A stretch of 64,000 bases of DNA from Ceratodon purpureus (GCA_014871385.1 CM026433.1:3050474-3114473); one strand, 5' to 3'; shown: positions 48,892 through 61,269, counted from the first letter of the stretch. Program-made: numbers and translations. Notes: generated by a model from the letters alone, not told the origin.

Positions 48892-50228
48892 TCGTTTTCT
48901 CCATGTCTATGTAATGGGACCACTGGGTTTTTTTAAATGAGAGATTTCTTCTATTTGACTACTGCAGTAATAGTTCTCCCTGCATGTGTACTGAGAGCTG
49001 TCTTCTATTTGAATGCTTTGGTCTGAGTTCACACAACAGTAGGGGTACAATGTGAGGTTTGTACGTGAATATATTTGCCTGGGTTGAAATTACGCAGAAT
49101 AGGAACGGGTTTTTCCACCCCTTCGGTCACCTACAATCTGTTCTTGCACCATATGAACTCCTTCACATTGCATACTGAATTTCGGAATGACTTGTATTTC
49201 TAAGGACCGTAGTACCTTTCCAAAGCTCTGGTGGCAATTCAGCGTCCTCAACAGGTCGGTGACCTCCCCAATGTACATGGACTTGGCAGTTCCTTCGGCA
49301 CTTATGAGGTAACTATCAGTGTCAATACGAACATAATTTATGTCCATGTGGTGTATGAACGTTTATGGATAAATTACATCAGTACTCTATAACTTGTTGG
49401 TTTGTTAAATTCTCTATGGTAGTCACTTTACCCAGAGCATTTAAGGTAATTATTCTGTCACTGCATCAAACCTAGGCAGAACTACTTTGAATACAGCAAG
49501 TGCACTTCTCAGTTTTATGAATCTGACCCTTTGAAGGGTAGGTCTTGGCTACCAGAGCAGTATCTGTTTCCATTGGAGTATTCTCATGAAGTGTCAAAGA
49601 TCAGCGATACTCAAGTGTGAAGAAGAAGAAGAGTGAAAAGGTCAAGAAGCGAAAAGCTATGCATGATCGTATTGGTTAATTACCCTGGAAGTGGATGTCG
49701 ATGCTCGAATATGGTTAGCTCGTTTAATCCATCAGCTATTCATTTTGCTGGTACAGGTCCAAAGCTCTTAGTGCTTAATGGAGTCTATCCTTCAGTTCAT
49801 GGACGTTGCTTTTTAATTTTACTTTATCTTTACAGAGATGATGAAATTACTTAAGGTAGGAGTAAATGGACAGTTTATCGGTTTTGCGTTTCTCAAATCT
49901 TGCTTATTTTCCATTGTGGTGTAGACAATACAATAGAAATGCTCAGATGCACGTTTCCATGTTGTTTCCAATCCAGCTTATAGTTTTCTGTAATTTCTTC
50001 ACTTTCAGACAAACAACATAGGCTAAGTTTGATTTACTGATTCATTAAATTTCAAAGGATATATTGAGTGGAATTTAGGAGTAATTGGTAATTTAAAGAT
50101 CATTTATTAGATTTTGGATCTGCATAGAGGATGTAATCAAGCAATCCAAAATGTTTCAAAATTATGTGAATGAATGACAAGTACAAGTGGTCATTCCATC
50201 AATGGAATTTATTTTATGAAAATAACGT
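48892..50228. other. Harbinger segment between its two genes, with unidentified coding-like islands
   Basis: Two islands of coding-like composition lie here. On the minus strand, 49347-49090 reads an 85-residue frame containing YLISAEGTAKSMYIGEVTDL. On the plus strand, after an AG near 49470, about 49471-49619 reads NYFEYSKCTSQFYESDPLKG, then RSWLPEQYLFPLEYS. A further coding-like run rich in lysine follows (to about 49700) in a shifted frame. I do not recognise either. They could be captured host exons or non-functional sequence. Confidence 0.35.
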
Positions 50229-51695
50229 CTACTCAGATTCACTATCTACATCCATTCCCTCATCAAACGTTATTTTGCTTTCACTAGCTAGGTGCAACTT
50301 CCAAAAATTATCCGCCATCATCTCATGCTGAGTAGTAGCCTGTACTAACATCCTTTTAATAATTTCCTCTTTCTCTTTTTTAGATGTTGTAGATTTCTCT
50401 CCAGTAGTGTTTTCTAAAGTTTCTGGATCCTCTCCATCATATTGTAATAGTTCAGATTGCGGGGCGACTTGTGGAGGCAACAGTATTATTCGCATTTGCT
50501 TTATGGAATCTTTAGCAATATTTAGGTCTTCAACGTCATGAGATGCATTTTGCAAGTCATCGAATTGCTTGTCTGAATAATCTTGAATATCTTTTTTTGC
50601 TTCTCTTGCCCAACGCAAATTGAATCCATCACCATGTATAATGCACAAATTATGCAAGCAAATACAAGCTGTAACAATATCAAGTAAATTTTCTAAAGGC
50701 ACATCAATTCGTTTAAGAAGAATCCTCCACCGTCCTTTCAAGCATCCAAAAGCTCTTTCCACCGCCATCCTCGTGCTTGATTGGATGTAATTCCAATGAG
50801 CCTTCTCTCTTGACAATCCTTCCTTTACTCCTTTAAATGGGCTATAAAACCAAGGCCTCATAGGATAAGCAGCATCCCCTATTAATTTGTAAGGTAAATA
50901 ATTATCCTTCATAACATTTTGACCAATAGTACTTCTTTGAAATACAGACCAATCGTGACAACTTCCTGCCCATCCAAAATCAAAGTCCCAGAACTTACAT
51001 TGTGCATCCACAATACCTTGTAAAAGTACCGAGTAATATCCTTTCCGACAATAATATTCTGGAGCTTCCTTGCTTGGAGCCATAATCGGTATGTGAGAAC
51101 CATCAATTGCACCCATTATATAAGGTATACCTTTCAGAGATTCAAACTCATCAGATATTGTCTTCACTTTGCTTCGAGTCATTTTATCAATGACTATAGG
51201 TAACAAATGTTTTTTGATGGCTTTGCAACACTCTCGTACAATTACGGAGGTGGTGCTGGTTGCTATACCGTACAAGTCTCCAATCATAGATAATGTATTA
51301 CCAGTTGCAAGACTAGCAAGGGTAACCGCGACTCTAGCTTCAATGTTCACACTAGATGTCAAAGGAGTATCAATTTTTTTAATGCTGGGTGCTAGAAGGT
51401 CACATAGAAAATAAAAAGTCTCCTTATTGACCCTCATTTGATCTCGAAACATTTTATCAGTGTAGCTTTCCAACAGTTGATTACGTAAAAAACCTTGTTG
51501 TCTATTGTGTTTCCAAAGAGTCCTTGTCCGTGGCCTCGAGTCACCTTCCAACATTAAGAAAACCATCATAAGAATTGACAAGTCATTGGAATGCATGGCT
51601 GACTGCATACGAGTCAATGCACAATTCAGAACGCACTTGTATGCAAGAAGCAGCACGATGGACACCAACACTTTCTGTCTACGTGGTCTCGCCAT
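50229..51695 (-). CDS. PIF/Harbinger DDE transposase (HARBI1-like nuclease)
   Basis: A 488-residue open frame. In this superfamily the protein cuts and joins the element ends in the nucleus together with the Myb-like partner. Visible parts: N-terminal helical region, then VNKETFYFLCDLLAP and an HTH-like block (RVAVTLASLATGNTLSMIGD, then LYGIATSTTSVIVRECC). The DDE_Tnp_4 core follows: MGAIDGSHIPI (Asp about 198), FGWAGSCHDWSVFQRS (Asp about 248), KLIGDAAYPMRPW, and RMAVERAFGCLKGRWRILLK (Glu about 313), then ITACICLHNLC-like sequence (TACICLHNLC). The acidic C terminus is unstructured. No stop or frameshift breaks the frame and the triad is complete. It converges on the Myb gene. An alternative start a few codons later cannot be excluded. 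Confidence 0.93.
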   Translation of the reverse strand: MARPRRQKVLVSIVLLLAYKCVLNCALTRMQSAMHSNDLSILMMVFLMLEGDSRPRTRTLWKHNRQQGFLRNQLLESYTDKMFRDQMRVNKETFYFLCDLLAPSIKKIDTPLTSSVNIEARVAVTLASLATGNTLSMIGDLYGIATSTTSVIVRECCKAIKKHLLPIVIDKMTRSKVKTISDEFESLKGIPYIMGAIDGSHIPIMAPSKEAPEYYCRKGYYSVLLQGIVDAQCKFWDFDFGWAGSCHDWSVFQRSTIGQNVMKDNYLPYKLIGDAAYPMRPWFYSPFKGVKEGLSREKAHWNYIQSSTRMAVERAFGCLKGRWRILLKRIDVPLENLLDIVTACICLHNLCIIHGDGFNLRWAREAKKDIQDYSDKQFDDLQNASHDVEDLNIAKDSIKQMRIILLPPQVAPQSELLQYDGEDPETLENTTGEKSTTSKKEKEEIIKRMLVQATTQHEMMADNFWKLHLASESKITFDEGMDVDSESE

Positions 51696-52394
51696 GATTT
51701 ATAGATTAAACAATAAGTAAATAGTTATGATGTATATAGTTAAAAAATGATCACAAATAATATAATATGAAAATAAGATTTGAAAGTTCCAAAAGCATAT
51801 ATATATGTACGTGGAATTTTCTTTTTCTTGGAAAATTATATAAATAGATAGTTAAAATAAAAATAAAAAGAACATCATAAGTGATTTGACTATTTCTAAA
51901 TTGGATAACTTGAGAAATAGACTTTTCTCACGACATTATTCAATTTTATACATGTATGAATTTAATATGTGAAAGTGTATTCCGTTATGTAAACTTATGT
52001 GGAGGTCTATGATGTAATGTTATGTTTAGGTCTGTGTTATATATTTAGGCTGTTAGATATAAAAATATCATAATAAAGGCTTATTATAAAAAAGTAATTC
52101 AAGTTCTAAAAACATTAAGTACACTTTGTTTTATATTTCAATCAAAATCTTTAATTGCAAGTAAAAATTAAAATTACATTCTATTTTCAAAGAAATACAT
52201 TGTTGTCCTAAGAAAAGATGTCAATTTTTTACTTCACAATGACCACTTCCACATGAAACCGAACATTAACAATTTAATATACAGGTTCAAAGTATGTTTA
52301 AAATTATTTTTACATAATACATTCACACAACGTACCAAGAAAAAAACGTAATTCACATTTATAAACCATACAAAATCATAAATAATTTATAAAC

Positions 52395-52475
52395 TAGGCC
52401 CAAGTAATGGGCCCAGGCAATGGGCCCAAGAAATGGGTCCAAGAAATAGGCCCAAGAATTGGGCCTAAGGAATTT
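52395..52475 (-). repeat. Short GGGCCCAAGAAAT tandem array near the Harbinger right end
   Basis: About six degenerate copies of a roughly 14-bp unit (GGGCCCAAGAAAT and variants) lie about 110-190 bases inside the right end of the element, possibly binding sites for the Myb partner. Confidence 0.75.
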
Positions 52476-52582
52476 ACATGCCCCATGGGCTAGACCCGAA
52501 AGGTCAGTCCCGATTGGGGGCTGGAAGGACCTCAAATCGAGACAGCCTTCCGGTCCGGCCCTCTTCACGTGTAAACTGGCCC

Positions 52583-52585
52583 TTA
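52583..52585. repeat. TTA target-site duplication, right side of Harbinger
   Basis: TTA directly after AAACTGGCCC; its partner is at 40779-40781. Confidence 0.8.
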
Positions 52586-54080
52586 GACTACAGAAACTCT
52601 AATCTATGTATTTCGTAGATTTCAGACACTAGATTGTGCAGGCACTTTTTATAGGGTGAGATGCGATTTAAATTACAATAAAATTATTGATGCTTTTATG
52701 TATTCGTCACATGACTGATATCACTTAAGGTAGATGGTGCTTAAACCGTGTACTTAAGGCATTTGAACAACTTGAATCAAGCATAAGTAATTGCAAAAAT
52801 TCCACATACTTGCAAGAATTAGAGGATTTGTTAGGCAGTGTTCATATGATTATACCAAACAAAATGTTCAAAGTGAAATCAACAAAATGATCCATAGACA
52901 TGTCCTACTCCCATTATTAACAGCCAAGACCAAGGTGAGAACTGACCATTGTCGTATACAAATTCACCCAATTTGTTCCCTACAAGCAATTGTCAGTGTA
53001 TTCAAATCCACCAACTTCATTTCCTGCTACTAGGTTGGGTATGAATCTTGCAATGCATGGTTTTTATGCTCAGAAAACATAGAGGGATTTAGCAAATGCA
53101 CGAATTTAGCACCCTTTAACTTAAAGTCCTTAGGAATTAGATATTGATAATCGGCCGCATGTTTTTCTGATGGTATTTGTCACTGTAAATGTAATGGAAC
53201 TCAGAAATCCCAAAACTTGGTAACCCAGGGGAGCACTGCGCATTTGTTTAGTTTTGCGTGCGATCAAATGAAGGGGTATTATAATTACATGTGTCCTAAA
53301 ACTTAGAAAGGGTTTGGAAGTAAAATAGGGTCATCATAATAAGGCATTTGACATTTAATAAATTATGAAGAATAGGTGAAAATACTAAAATTGAGGACAT
53401 TTTTAGTTCTAAAATAAGGTAGGTAGAATGCAAAAGTGGTGTTTACTGTTTACTTGTACTGTTTTGTGAACAGACACCCATGTATACTTCTGAATTTACA
53501 CCAACCTACAAAGTTTTGCATGGAGTTTTGAATCATGGTCTTAATTTTTTGCAAGCAATTTCATGTATGTGTGTCCCTACTCCCAATCACAAGTTCATGT
53601 GTAACACAATTTTCATAAGCTGTATTTTAAATGAAGATAGCCTACATTTGATTAGTGCAAAAAAAATGTATAATGAAAGATAGGGCATATGAAATGAACT
53701 AAATTTTGAAATTTATCTAAAGGTAGGGTTATATTAATTCACAAAATTTACCTACATAGTCCCTTCGTAATGAGGGCTTGATTGCACATGATGTTGTAAA
53801 TTACCATTGAGTGCCCCCCCTTGCTTGGTAATAAGTGAGGCTGGTAATTTATTATTATAGAGTGATGATCTTTTAGCATGAAAAAACATGGTAATCTCCT
53901 CCTAAGAATATACAACTCTATTATAGGATTTTCCTCAACCAATTGCAAACAGTGGATTTATTTCCTTCCTTTGAAATTAAAACATGAATTGATATAATAA
54001 AAAAAATTATTCAAAGTTGAATGCTGGAGTCAAATGTAAAATTTATTTTGGTATATTATAAGTTCTAAATCACTCTTGAA
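52586..54080. other. AT-rich gene-free DNA right of the Harbinger element
   Basis: No recognised gene. Short open frames lack conserved motifs. Confidence 0.5.
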
Positions 54081-54086
54081 ATACTA

Positions 54087-54690
54087 TTAGTTTTTAAATT
54101 TTTTTGTACTATTGAATTGTTCCTGTGCCGCCAATAAAAATTTATCTGGTATTAAATTATTAGCTTTGTCATTAATTTCGTTATCCCATCCCATATCTCC
54201 AATACCAATCAAAATATTATGTATAGTGTACAATAAGGTGTAATGATAATTGGAGCATATTTTAAAATACAATTCAAATTTTTACAAATTGACTCCTTGT
54301 TTTTAAGTATACCAAAAGCATTTTTTATCCTTACTCTTCCAGTTACCAACTAGAATCAAATTCTTTTTAATTGATTTGTGGTGATATATTTGGCCAATTA
54401 ACACTTTAATAATCCTATGCAAATGAGATATGCGAATTCACCCAACAAATAAAGTGGTTGTATTTGTCTTTGCTTATCAGCAATTTGAAATTAAAATTTG
54501 ATAAATAATTCATCATTCTATATCTTTTTCCAAATAGAAGACATGCTAATTTGCTAAAATGTGTTCAATCATGACAATCGCCAAGAGTATGCACACATAC
54601 ATCTAAAAATTATGGTTAATGATCACAAACTCCTTGTAAAAGCACACAGTGGGAATGGTGCCAATTATAATCATCATTAAGAACTTGTTA
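54087..54690 (-). pseudogene. Eroded PIF/Harbinger-type transposase fragment
   Basis: Minus-strand frames, joined across several stops, show the C-terminal half of a DDE_Tnp_4 transposase. HSHCVLLQGVCDH and FLDVCVHTLGDCHD correspond to the segment holding the second Asp. Next come a YLLGEFAY-like block, TGRVRIKNAFGILK (the ENAFGRLK block) and APIIITPYCTLYNILIGIGD (the LHNIC block). At least eight in-frame stops or shifts are present, and the glutamate position reads K. It is a different, older family from the intact transposase at 50229-51695. Element ends were not found. Confidence 0.6.
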
Positions 54691-55878
54691 AAGTGTTGGT
54701 TTTTTTCACTATCAAAATATGAAAATCATCAATTGCTCCCCACATGAATGATACGTTTGTCATTTGTTTGAAGTCATCCATAATTGTTTGTAATGATTGT
54801 TTTTGTGAAATTTTAATATATTTATTATAAAATCATCCAATAATACTTCACAAATCATATGGATTTACTTAAAGAAAAGAAAAAACACCAATTCTTATAA
54901 AAAAGATTTTATTCTATGGACAATTGAATCTACTAAAAGCAAATCTAGAAGTTTGTGTACAAAGTGATTTTGATTATGTAATTGCACCTTTCTAAATTAT
55001 ATTTTTTCATTAGATAAAAGGTTTTAGCATGTTCAACAACTATATAAATTGTAATTATGACCCTTGAAAAAAAAGACAAACCAAAAGATGAATCAACAAA
55101 GTAATCAACCCAAAGAGACTTCAAAGATGGTAACTTTTGGCCTTTTGAAAAAATTATTTGGAACAAAACAAAAAATACTTAAGATTTAAAATAAATGACA
55201 ATTCAAATTTGTATTTGTCATAATTTTGTGACAACGTATTTAAAAGCAATAACAATATATTATTAAAATTAGAAAATGATAAAATGAAATTCAATAAGTA
55301 TCAAATCAGAAGATGATAAAATGAACTTCAATAGGTAAGATAAAAGATGTAGTAGGCTTTGATAAATTTTCATTGTAGAATTAAGAAGAAAAATAAAAAA
55401 ATAAAAAATAAGAATAAATAAAGAAGATGAAATCTATTATGAAAGTAAGAGAAACTAAAAAGCAAAAATACCAAAAAGATGAAGTCAATAATGGAAGCGA
55501 GATGAATTAGATGCAATTCAATGATTAAAAAGATTTAAATATTTTGTCGTACTTTAAATTGAACTGCAAAGAAATTTAGCATGCATTTTATTTTAATGAG
55601 AAAATTAAAAATGTCATATTTCCATGTCTACAACAATATAAACAAGAGGGAATCAATGGGCTTTGGCTTATACAAACCCTCATCAAAATTGTCCTCTCTT
55701 ATATGATTCAGCAAGGCATCAAATTCTTTATGGATTTGCAAATTCTGAAGCAATATTTCAAGTGGTCATTGATGAGAAAGAAACTTGTAAAGTTGTATGG
55801 AATAAGTTAGTGTACAACAAAGATAGATGATTTATCTTGCGGTTTGATTTTTATTGCATATGCTGTTGAGATTGTTAA
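54691..55878. other. AT-rich gene-free DNA with a purine-rich tract
   Basis: Includes a purine-rich low-complexity tract (about 55380-55500). No recognised gene. Confidence 0.5.
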
Positions 55879-56800
55879 CCCCTAAATGCCCACCATGAAT
55901 TCACATTAAAAACTGTCTTTCAACACTCTTTTGTGAGGCAAGTTAGTTTTTCCAATTTTGTGACATTTTTTTGCAATTTCAACCGTAGGATCTTATAGCT
56001 GACTTATTGAGACATTCAATTCCAAAATTTTAGAGAAAAATACAAAACCAATTGCAAGATCGTAATGTTCAAAGTTTAGAAACAAGTTTTTTTCAATCCT
56101 TCAAAAAGCTGGAATCTCACTTTCAATGAATTTTCAAAATATATGCTTAACAAATTTGAAATGGGCAATTCCATATTCTAATATTAAAATGACTTGAGAA
56201 TCTACACAAAAAATATCAAATGAAAAAACCTATATTTTCATCTTCAAAAGATATGTAAATCAAAATACATTGTAGAATACAAGAAAAAACTAAATTGCTA
56301 ATTACATCCACATAATAGTAGATAACATTACTTTCAACGGTAAAAATGATTTAATACATAACAAAAAACTTTTCCGATTTTTATTTTTGAAAAATTGTCA
56401 AAATTGTATTCAAAATGAGCTCTTAAAGTTTTTTTTCATGAAGATTTGACCAAACTGCCCGCATAACATGAATTGTCGTATCTTTTACCTCACTTGTTGG
56501 AATGGACTGAATCAAAGCATTCTATTTAAATATGAATCTCTACAAAATGATGATATTTTTATTTATTTTTTATAAACATATTTGAAAATTTTGTGGCTGC
56601 CCGCGTTGAGATTTTTTACCTTCAACCATTCATAACTTTTGCATTACATAACCAAATCTTATGAAACAAAGCTTGGCATGTACGTAATGACCTAGAGAAT
56701 CCACATGCAAAATCTCAAAACTTAAAAGTTATTTTTCCCACTGTGGGGCCCTGCCCAAAATAGCCAGCGACCACATTTTGGTTGCCTGGGAGTTTAGGGG
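55879..56800. mobile_element. Short TTAA-flanked element, piggyBac-like MITE
   Basis: The left end CCCCTAAATGCCCACC and the right end read inward CCCCTAAACTCCCAGG share CCCCTAAA and CCCA. Both abut TTAA (55875-55878 and 56801-56804). The 922-bp interior has no transposase. The GCCAGCGAC phrase near its right end also occurs (CCAGCGAC) near the right end of the element at 30385-31064. Confidence 0.65.
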
Positions 56801-56804
56801 TTAA

Positions 56805-59400
56805 TGATATAGACCCTAGAAGAGTTAATTATATTAAACAACACATGAAACTACATTTTTATTTTGTATGTGCAAAAACATATTAAAACCATTATCAAGA
56901 TCTGCTAAAATGAATATTTAAGTTTGAATGGATGTATTATTTATCAATATATTAGTATTAAAAATTTGATCGTATTTTAGTATTAAAAGTTGGTCTTGTT
57001 TTAGTATTAAAATTTGGTCTTATTTTAGTATTAAAATTTGACTTCTACTTATTATTATGTGACTTATTTTGATTTAACAAGCAAAGTCTTTCTAGTGTTT
57101 TTCTTATTTTTCAAATTGTTAATAAAAAGAAAACAAATTTTGTGAATTCTAAACATTTACAATGATGCATAAAAAATAAATAAAACAGATCATGGTGTAC
57201 TTCCAAGTTATAGCTACAATCCAAGCTCTAGCCACAATCTAAATCATAGCCACACTATTGTCAATGGGCAATGGTTAAGTTAGGACATCACTTCTTGTAC
57301 ACACTTATTAAGTTATTTTTGTTTAAAACCTCCAAAGTTTGCCTAATTTGTTCATTCAAGATCAAGTAAAAAGACCCTAAAATGAAAAAATAAATAAATC
57401 ATGCACCTCAATGGAATCAAAATGTATATGTTCAAAGAGTTTATTTAATTAATTATTTTTTTATTTTTTTATTTTTTTGTTAGTTCGTAGATGTGTAAAA
57501 AAGTGTTGAACTTTGGGATTTGCAAGCTGCATAGTGCACAATTCATTAATTTTTTTAATGAGAATTTTTTTTATTTTGTACTTTATATGGTTATTTGTAG
57601 GTCATATTCAAAAATAATATTGATTTTTTTTTTTGATATTCCATTTGCTTGATTTTATGGATTCTAAGTGACTGGAACATATTTTACTTTTTCAACTAAA
57701 AAATCAAATAAAATTACTAAAATCTTTGATTGTAATCAATTTTTTTTCTTTGATACTTACAAGTGTTGAAAACTAAAATTATATTTATTGAAATCTTACT
57801 TTATTAAAATTAGTGAATATTTTGTTTGACACACTAGCACGTTGTATAGTCGTTTGGAAGACAACTTTTTTGGATACCCCAACCAGACCATCACCCAATG
57901 TACAATGTGGATGAATGACAATTTCTAGGATTCACAATTCAATTAGAATAAAAAGAAATTCAAATACAGGTGACAAGTGTTAGATGTGGGAACCAAATTT
58001 AGAGCCTGCTTGTTGATTATTGCACATTATTTGCTATTGCTAGCAAGATATAAGAACGCATTCATTGTTGTGTAATGATCGTTTTACCATCATCACGCAA
58101 ACTTCTATTGCATTGCCTAGATTTCATATACTCTTTTTGGAAATTAGTCATGGTTTTGATGTCATTATTGAGTGACAATACTTAGACCATAGTCTTTGTT
58201 TGAGTGGCAATTTCTCCAAGCCTCCTACATTTAGGGACTCGGATCTAAAATTTCTAAAATTAAGAGTGTGAAGTCTATAAATTTATTGGCTTTGTCTTTT
58301 TCTAATATACGATAAGCATCAATTTTGTTGCTTCAAAATTATATCTTGGATTAATCATTTTAAAATTGTAATTTTTTGTACAAATTGTTTATCCATGTTC
58401 ATTATAAAAATATCAAATTTAGAAGCTAATTTTTATTTATTTATTTATTTATATTATTATTGTTATTTTATTAATGTATTTTTTGACTCCAAAATTGTTT
58501 AATATCATCTTAAAAGAATCTCTGTAAAAATGCAAAACACAAGAGAAAACATTTGTTTGTTCAATGTCAAAAAAAATGGTCAAATTTTATATAGCAAAAA
58601 AGAAAATGAAGTTCTTTTGAACAATTGTTTTTGCTATAATCTTCCAACATCTTGCATTGAGATATGAATCTTGCATAGAAAGTGAACCTGATTTGGAATC
58701 CAACCATTCACCAAAAAACAAATTCTTTGAAGATTCAATCATTCAAAGTGACAATTTTTTTGATAACTGACGTCACACAAATTAAACTACTTACTGTTTA
58801 CAGTGTTTAAGTTTTTTTTTAGAATCACACAAATTTAACTTCCAACTATTACAGTAGAATTTCAAATTCTAAGTAGTTTTGATCTGGTCATACAATGTAA
58901 TTTTTTTGAAATATAACACACAATTTGAAAATTAAATTAAAATTATATATAAATCTTGTTTTCTAAATATTGTTAAAATTTCACTTTGTTTTAAACTTCT
59001 TTTGAAAGAAAATTTTCTTATTAATACGGAGATAAGCAGCATAAGCTCCCACTCTTAAGTTTTAACTTAGATTTGGTGTCAACATTCTAGTACATCAAAT
59101 TTCATTATTACCTTTACGTCAATTATTGTGCTATGAAAATGAAGCTAGAACGTGTGTTGTCCTCAGAAGAGATAATCTATTAACAAAGCTTCATAAATGA
59201 AATCGTCCATCGAATTTCATAACGTTCCAAATTTCCAAATCTCAGAGATCAGACCTTCAATGTTGTAACTCACATCCCTTGCTATCAAACAAAAGTTGAA
59301 TTGCGATAAGGTAGTGCTCCCAAAAACCGTCCCGGCCCAAAAACCGTCCCATAGGTTGATATAGGCTGTCCCTGAAACTGTGCACAATCATTCTAAAGGT
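56805..59400. other. AT-rich intergenic DNA
   Basis: No recognised gene. Contains a short tandem run of TTTTAGTATTAAAATTTG-like units (about 56950-57055) and T-rich tracts. Confidence 0.6.
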
Positions 59401-59402
59401 AT

Positions 59403-59807
59403 GTTCCCACTTGGCCTTAGAGGGGGTCTTAGGAGGGGGTGTTATCTCCATTAAAAAGTGTGTGTTCCCACCTACATGCATTAGTAATTACCAATCCTAC
59501 ATGGATGTCCACATGGCACACTTTCAAGAGTGGGTATTAGTTAATATTTAAGAAGACAAAAGAGCTTTGAGAGATAATAGGCAATACTTATGGGGCCTCC
59601 AATATTGGAAAAATTCTCTAGTTTTCCTCTCATAAGAGTGGTCTTATGTATTGTCCCATTTGGAGGACCATTACATAATCCCCTTCCTATTGATAAGGCC
59701 TTTACGAACCTCATTGATTACACCTTTTCCAAAAAGAAAGCATTTCTCCCCAAATTGTGGAGTTGTTAAATTTTTAAGCATGCTCTTTGCTAAGGCCAAG
59801 TGCGAAT
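59403..59807. mobile_element. Candidate 405-bp MITE
   Basis: GTTCCCACTTGGCCTTAG (59403-59420) and the inverted ATTCGCACTTGGCCTTAG (59807-59790) match at 15 of 18 positions. The interior is non-coding. No clear target duplication was found, so the superfamily is unknown and the true ends may lie slightly outside. Confidence 0.45.
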
Positions 59808-60600
59808 GGGCCTTAATTCCGTCTATGGCTGCAGAAATTGAGTGCTTGTGATTGGTGCAGAAACGTCCTATTCTCAGAATCCAAGTGGTCATATTAACCA
59901 TGACTCTAGGGACGGTTAGTGGCCCACCTAGGGCTGAACATTCAAAAATTCATAGGGTGCGGTTCCTATCGGGGGTGCAAAAAGGATTGTCTCCTAGGCT
60001 TGGTAGGGTAGGACACTTTCAACCTTCTCCCAAAAAAGTTTGAAGTTGACTTTGACTTGGGTATTTTTAATTTGTGTAAACTTAACATTTGATTAATGAA
60101 TACCAATCATTAGAATTTAATATGGATTCTTTTTTTAAATCTTTTATGTCCTTTTGTCGAAATAAAGGAAACTGTCTTAATTCCTTTTTTGACGAAGAGG
60201 ACATGAAAGGGCAAGTAAAATATACCTTTTTGGGGTAAATTTTTGGGAACTTACATAAATGAAAGAATATAATACGAAAATGAAGTTGAAAACTAAAAAA
60301 ACATATTAGTCCTTCTAAAATGTCAAATTAGAAGGCCAAGTTTATATATTGCACATTTGTCATCATAAAATGTTTATTTTTATTTTTTTGAGTTCCCATT
60401 GTAATATTCTATGTCAACAAAACCTATGTTCATGTGAAAGTAGCTTAAAATTAATTCTATATGTTAATTTTGCATAAGTGATAAAATATCAATGTAAAAG
60501 TCCTTCAAAGGACCCATGAAGGACTTGGACCTCCTTCATGGGTGTGAAGGAGTGTGAAAAGAGACATTTATGTCATCATGAAATGTAGAAAAGAGATGAC
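59808..60600. other. Gene-free segment
   Basis: Moderate GC to about 60050, AT-rich after that. No conserved coding block. Confidence 0.4.
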
Positions 60601-60609
60601 ATGGACAAG

Positions 60610-60690
60610 GAGGGAGAAAGACAAGGAGGGAGAAAGTGGAGGGAGAAAGTGGAGGGAGAAAGTGGAGGGAGAAAGTGGAGGGAGAAAGAA
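60610..60690 (+). repeat. 13-bp minisatellite
   Basis: Five or so copies of TGGAGGGAGAAAG in tandem, preceded by two variant copies. Confidence 0.9.
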
Positions 60691-60734
60691 TCCGCGATTT
60701 GAAAGTTTGGGGTGCCGGGTATTGCATGCGGCGA

Positions 60735-60885
60735 GGGTATCGCGGGGACGGGGTGGGTATCGTGACGGGCGTGGGTGGGTATACTGAGGAGCGTGGGCGG
60801 GATGGGTATAGTGAGGACCGTGGGCGGGATGGGTATCGTGGGGGCGTGGGCGGGATGGGTATCTTAAGGGGCGGGGGCGCAATTG
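60735..60885 (+). repeat. GC-rich minisatellite of about 28 bp
   Basis: About five degenerate copies built on CGTGGGCGGGATGGGTATCG. Confidence 0.85.
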
Positions 60886-60889
60886 GTGT

Positions 60890-61255
60890 CGTGATAGTAA
60901 CCCCCCCTGTGTTGCAGGGAACCCGGGTTCGATAACCCGCAGCGACGGCATTTAGGGGACCACATTTCCAAATGCCTGTCCGGCTTAAAGAATGAAGTAA
61001 CAACAATGGCCCACGGCCCGTAAACCCCAAAGGAGACCACCTCCCCGCCTAACAGGGAGGAACCAACCACCAAGGTCAGCAATCAGAAACCCAGCGCTAC
61101 ACATGGGTGTGTGAAGCCTAAGCCCCAAGGTCCAGGGAGGACCATAACAAGCAGTCGAAAAGGGGACCACATTTCCAAAACTTTTTTTTAATTTTGCAGT
61201 CCCGCCTGTGGCGCAGGCGTCGAGAGTTCGATCCTCGGCAGCGACAACTACAACT
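60890..61255 (+). repeat. Candidate tRNA-related SINE pair
   Basis: Two tRNA T-arm-like sequences occur: GGGTTCGATAACCC at about 60926 and GAGAGTTCGATCCTC at about 61220. Each is followed by a similar GCAGCGAC phrase, and GGGGACCACATTTCCAAA occurs between them twice (about 60955 and 61162). The second copy has TGGCGCAGGCG upstream, resembling a tRNA A box. A T run follows the second ACCACATTTCC. This fits SINE-type sequence derived from a tRNA gene, but neither copy is an intact tRNA. Confidence 0.45.
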
Positions 61256-61269
61256 CGTGACTATTAACT

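Larger units (their letters stand above)
40782..52582. mobile_element. PIF/Harbinger transposon with both genes, carrying a nested CACTA
   Basis: The left end is GGCCCAATTTACACATG; the right end read inward is GGGCCAGTTTACACGTG (14 of 17 identical). Each is flanked by TTA, the PIF/Harbinger target duplication. Subterminal sequences on both sides contain GGGCCGG and CCCGATTG. Inside lie the two genes this superfamily requires: a Myb/SANT-trihelix protein on the plus strand (42081-48891) and a DDE transposase on the minus strand (51695-50229), converging on each other. Total length is 11801 bp; removing the CACTA and one TGT leaves 7798 bp. Both genes are intact if spliced as predicted, so the element could be autonomous. 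Confidence 0.85.

Noticed and set aside
60910..61250. tRNA genes
   Set aside because: T-arm-like sequences are present, but acceptor stems and anticodon arms do not close; a tRNA-derived repeat fits better.
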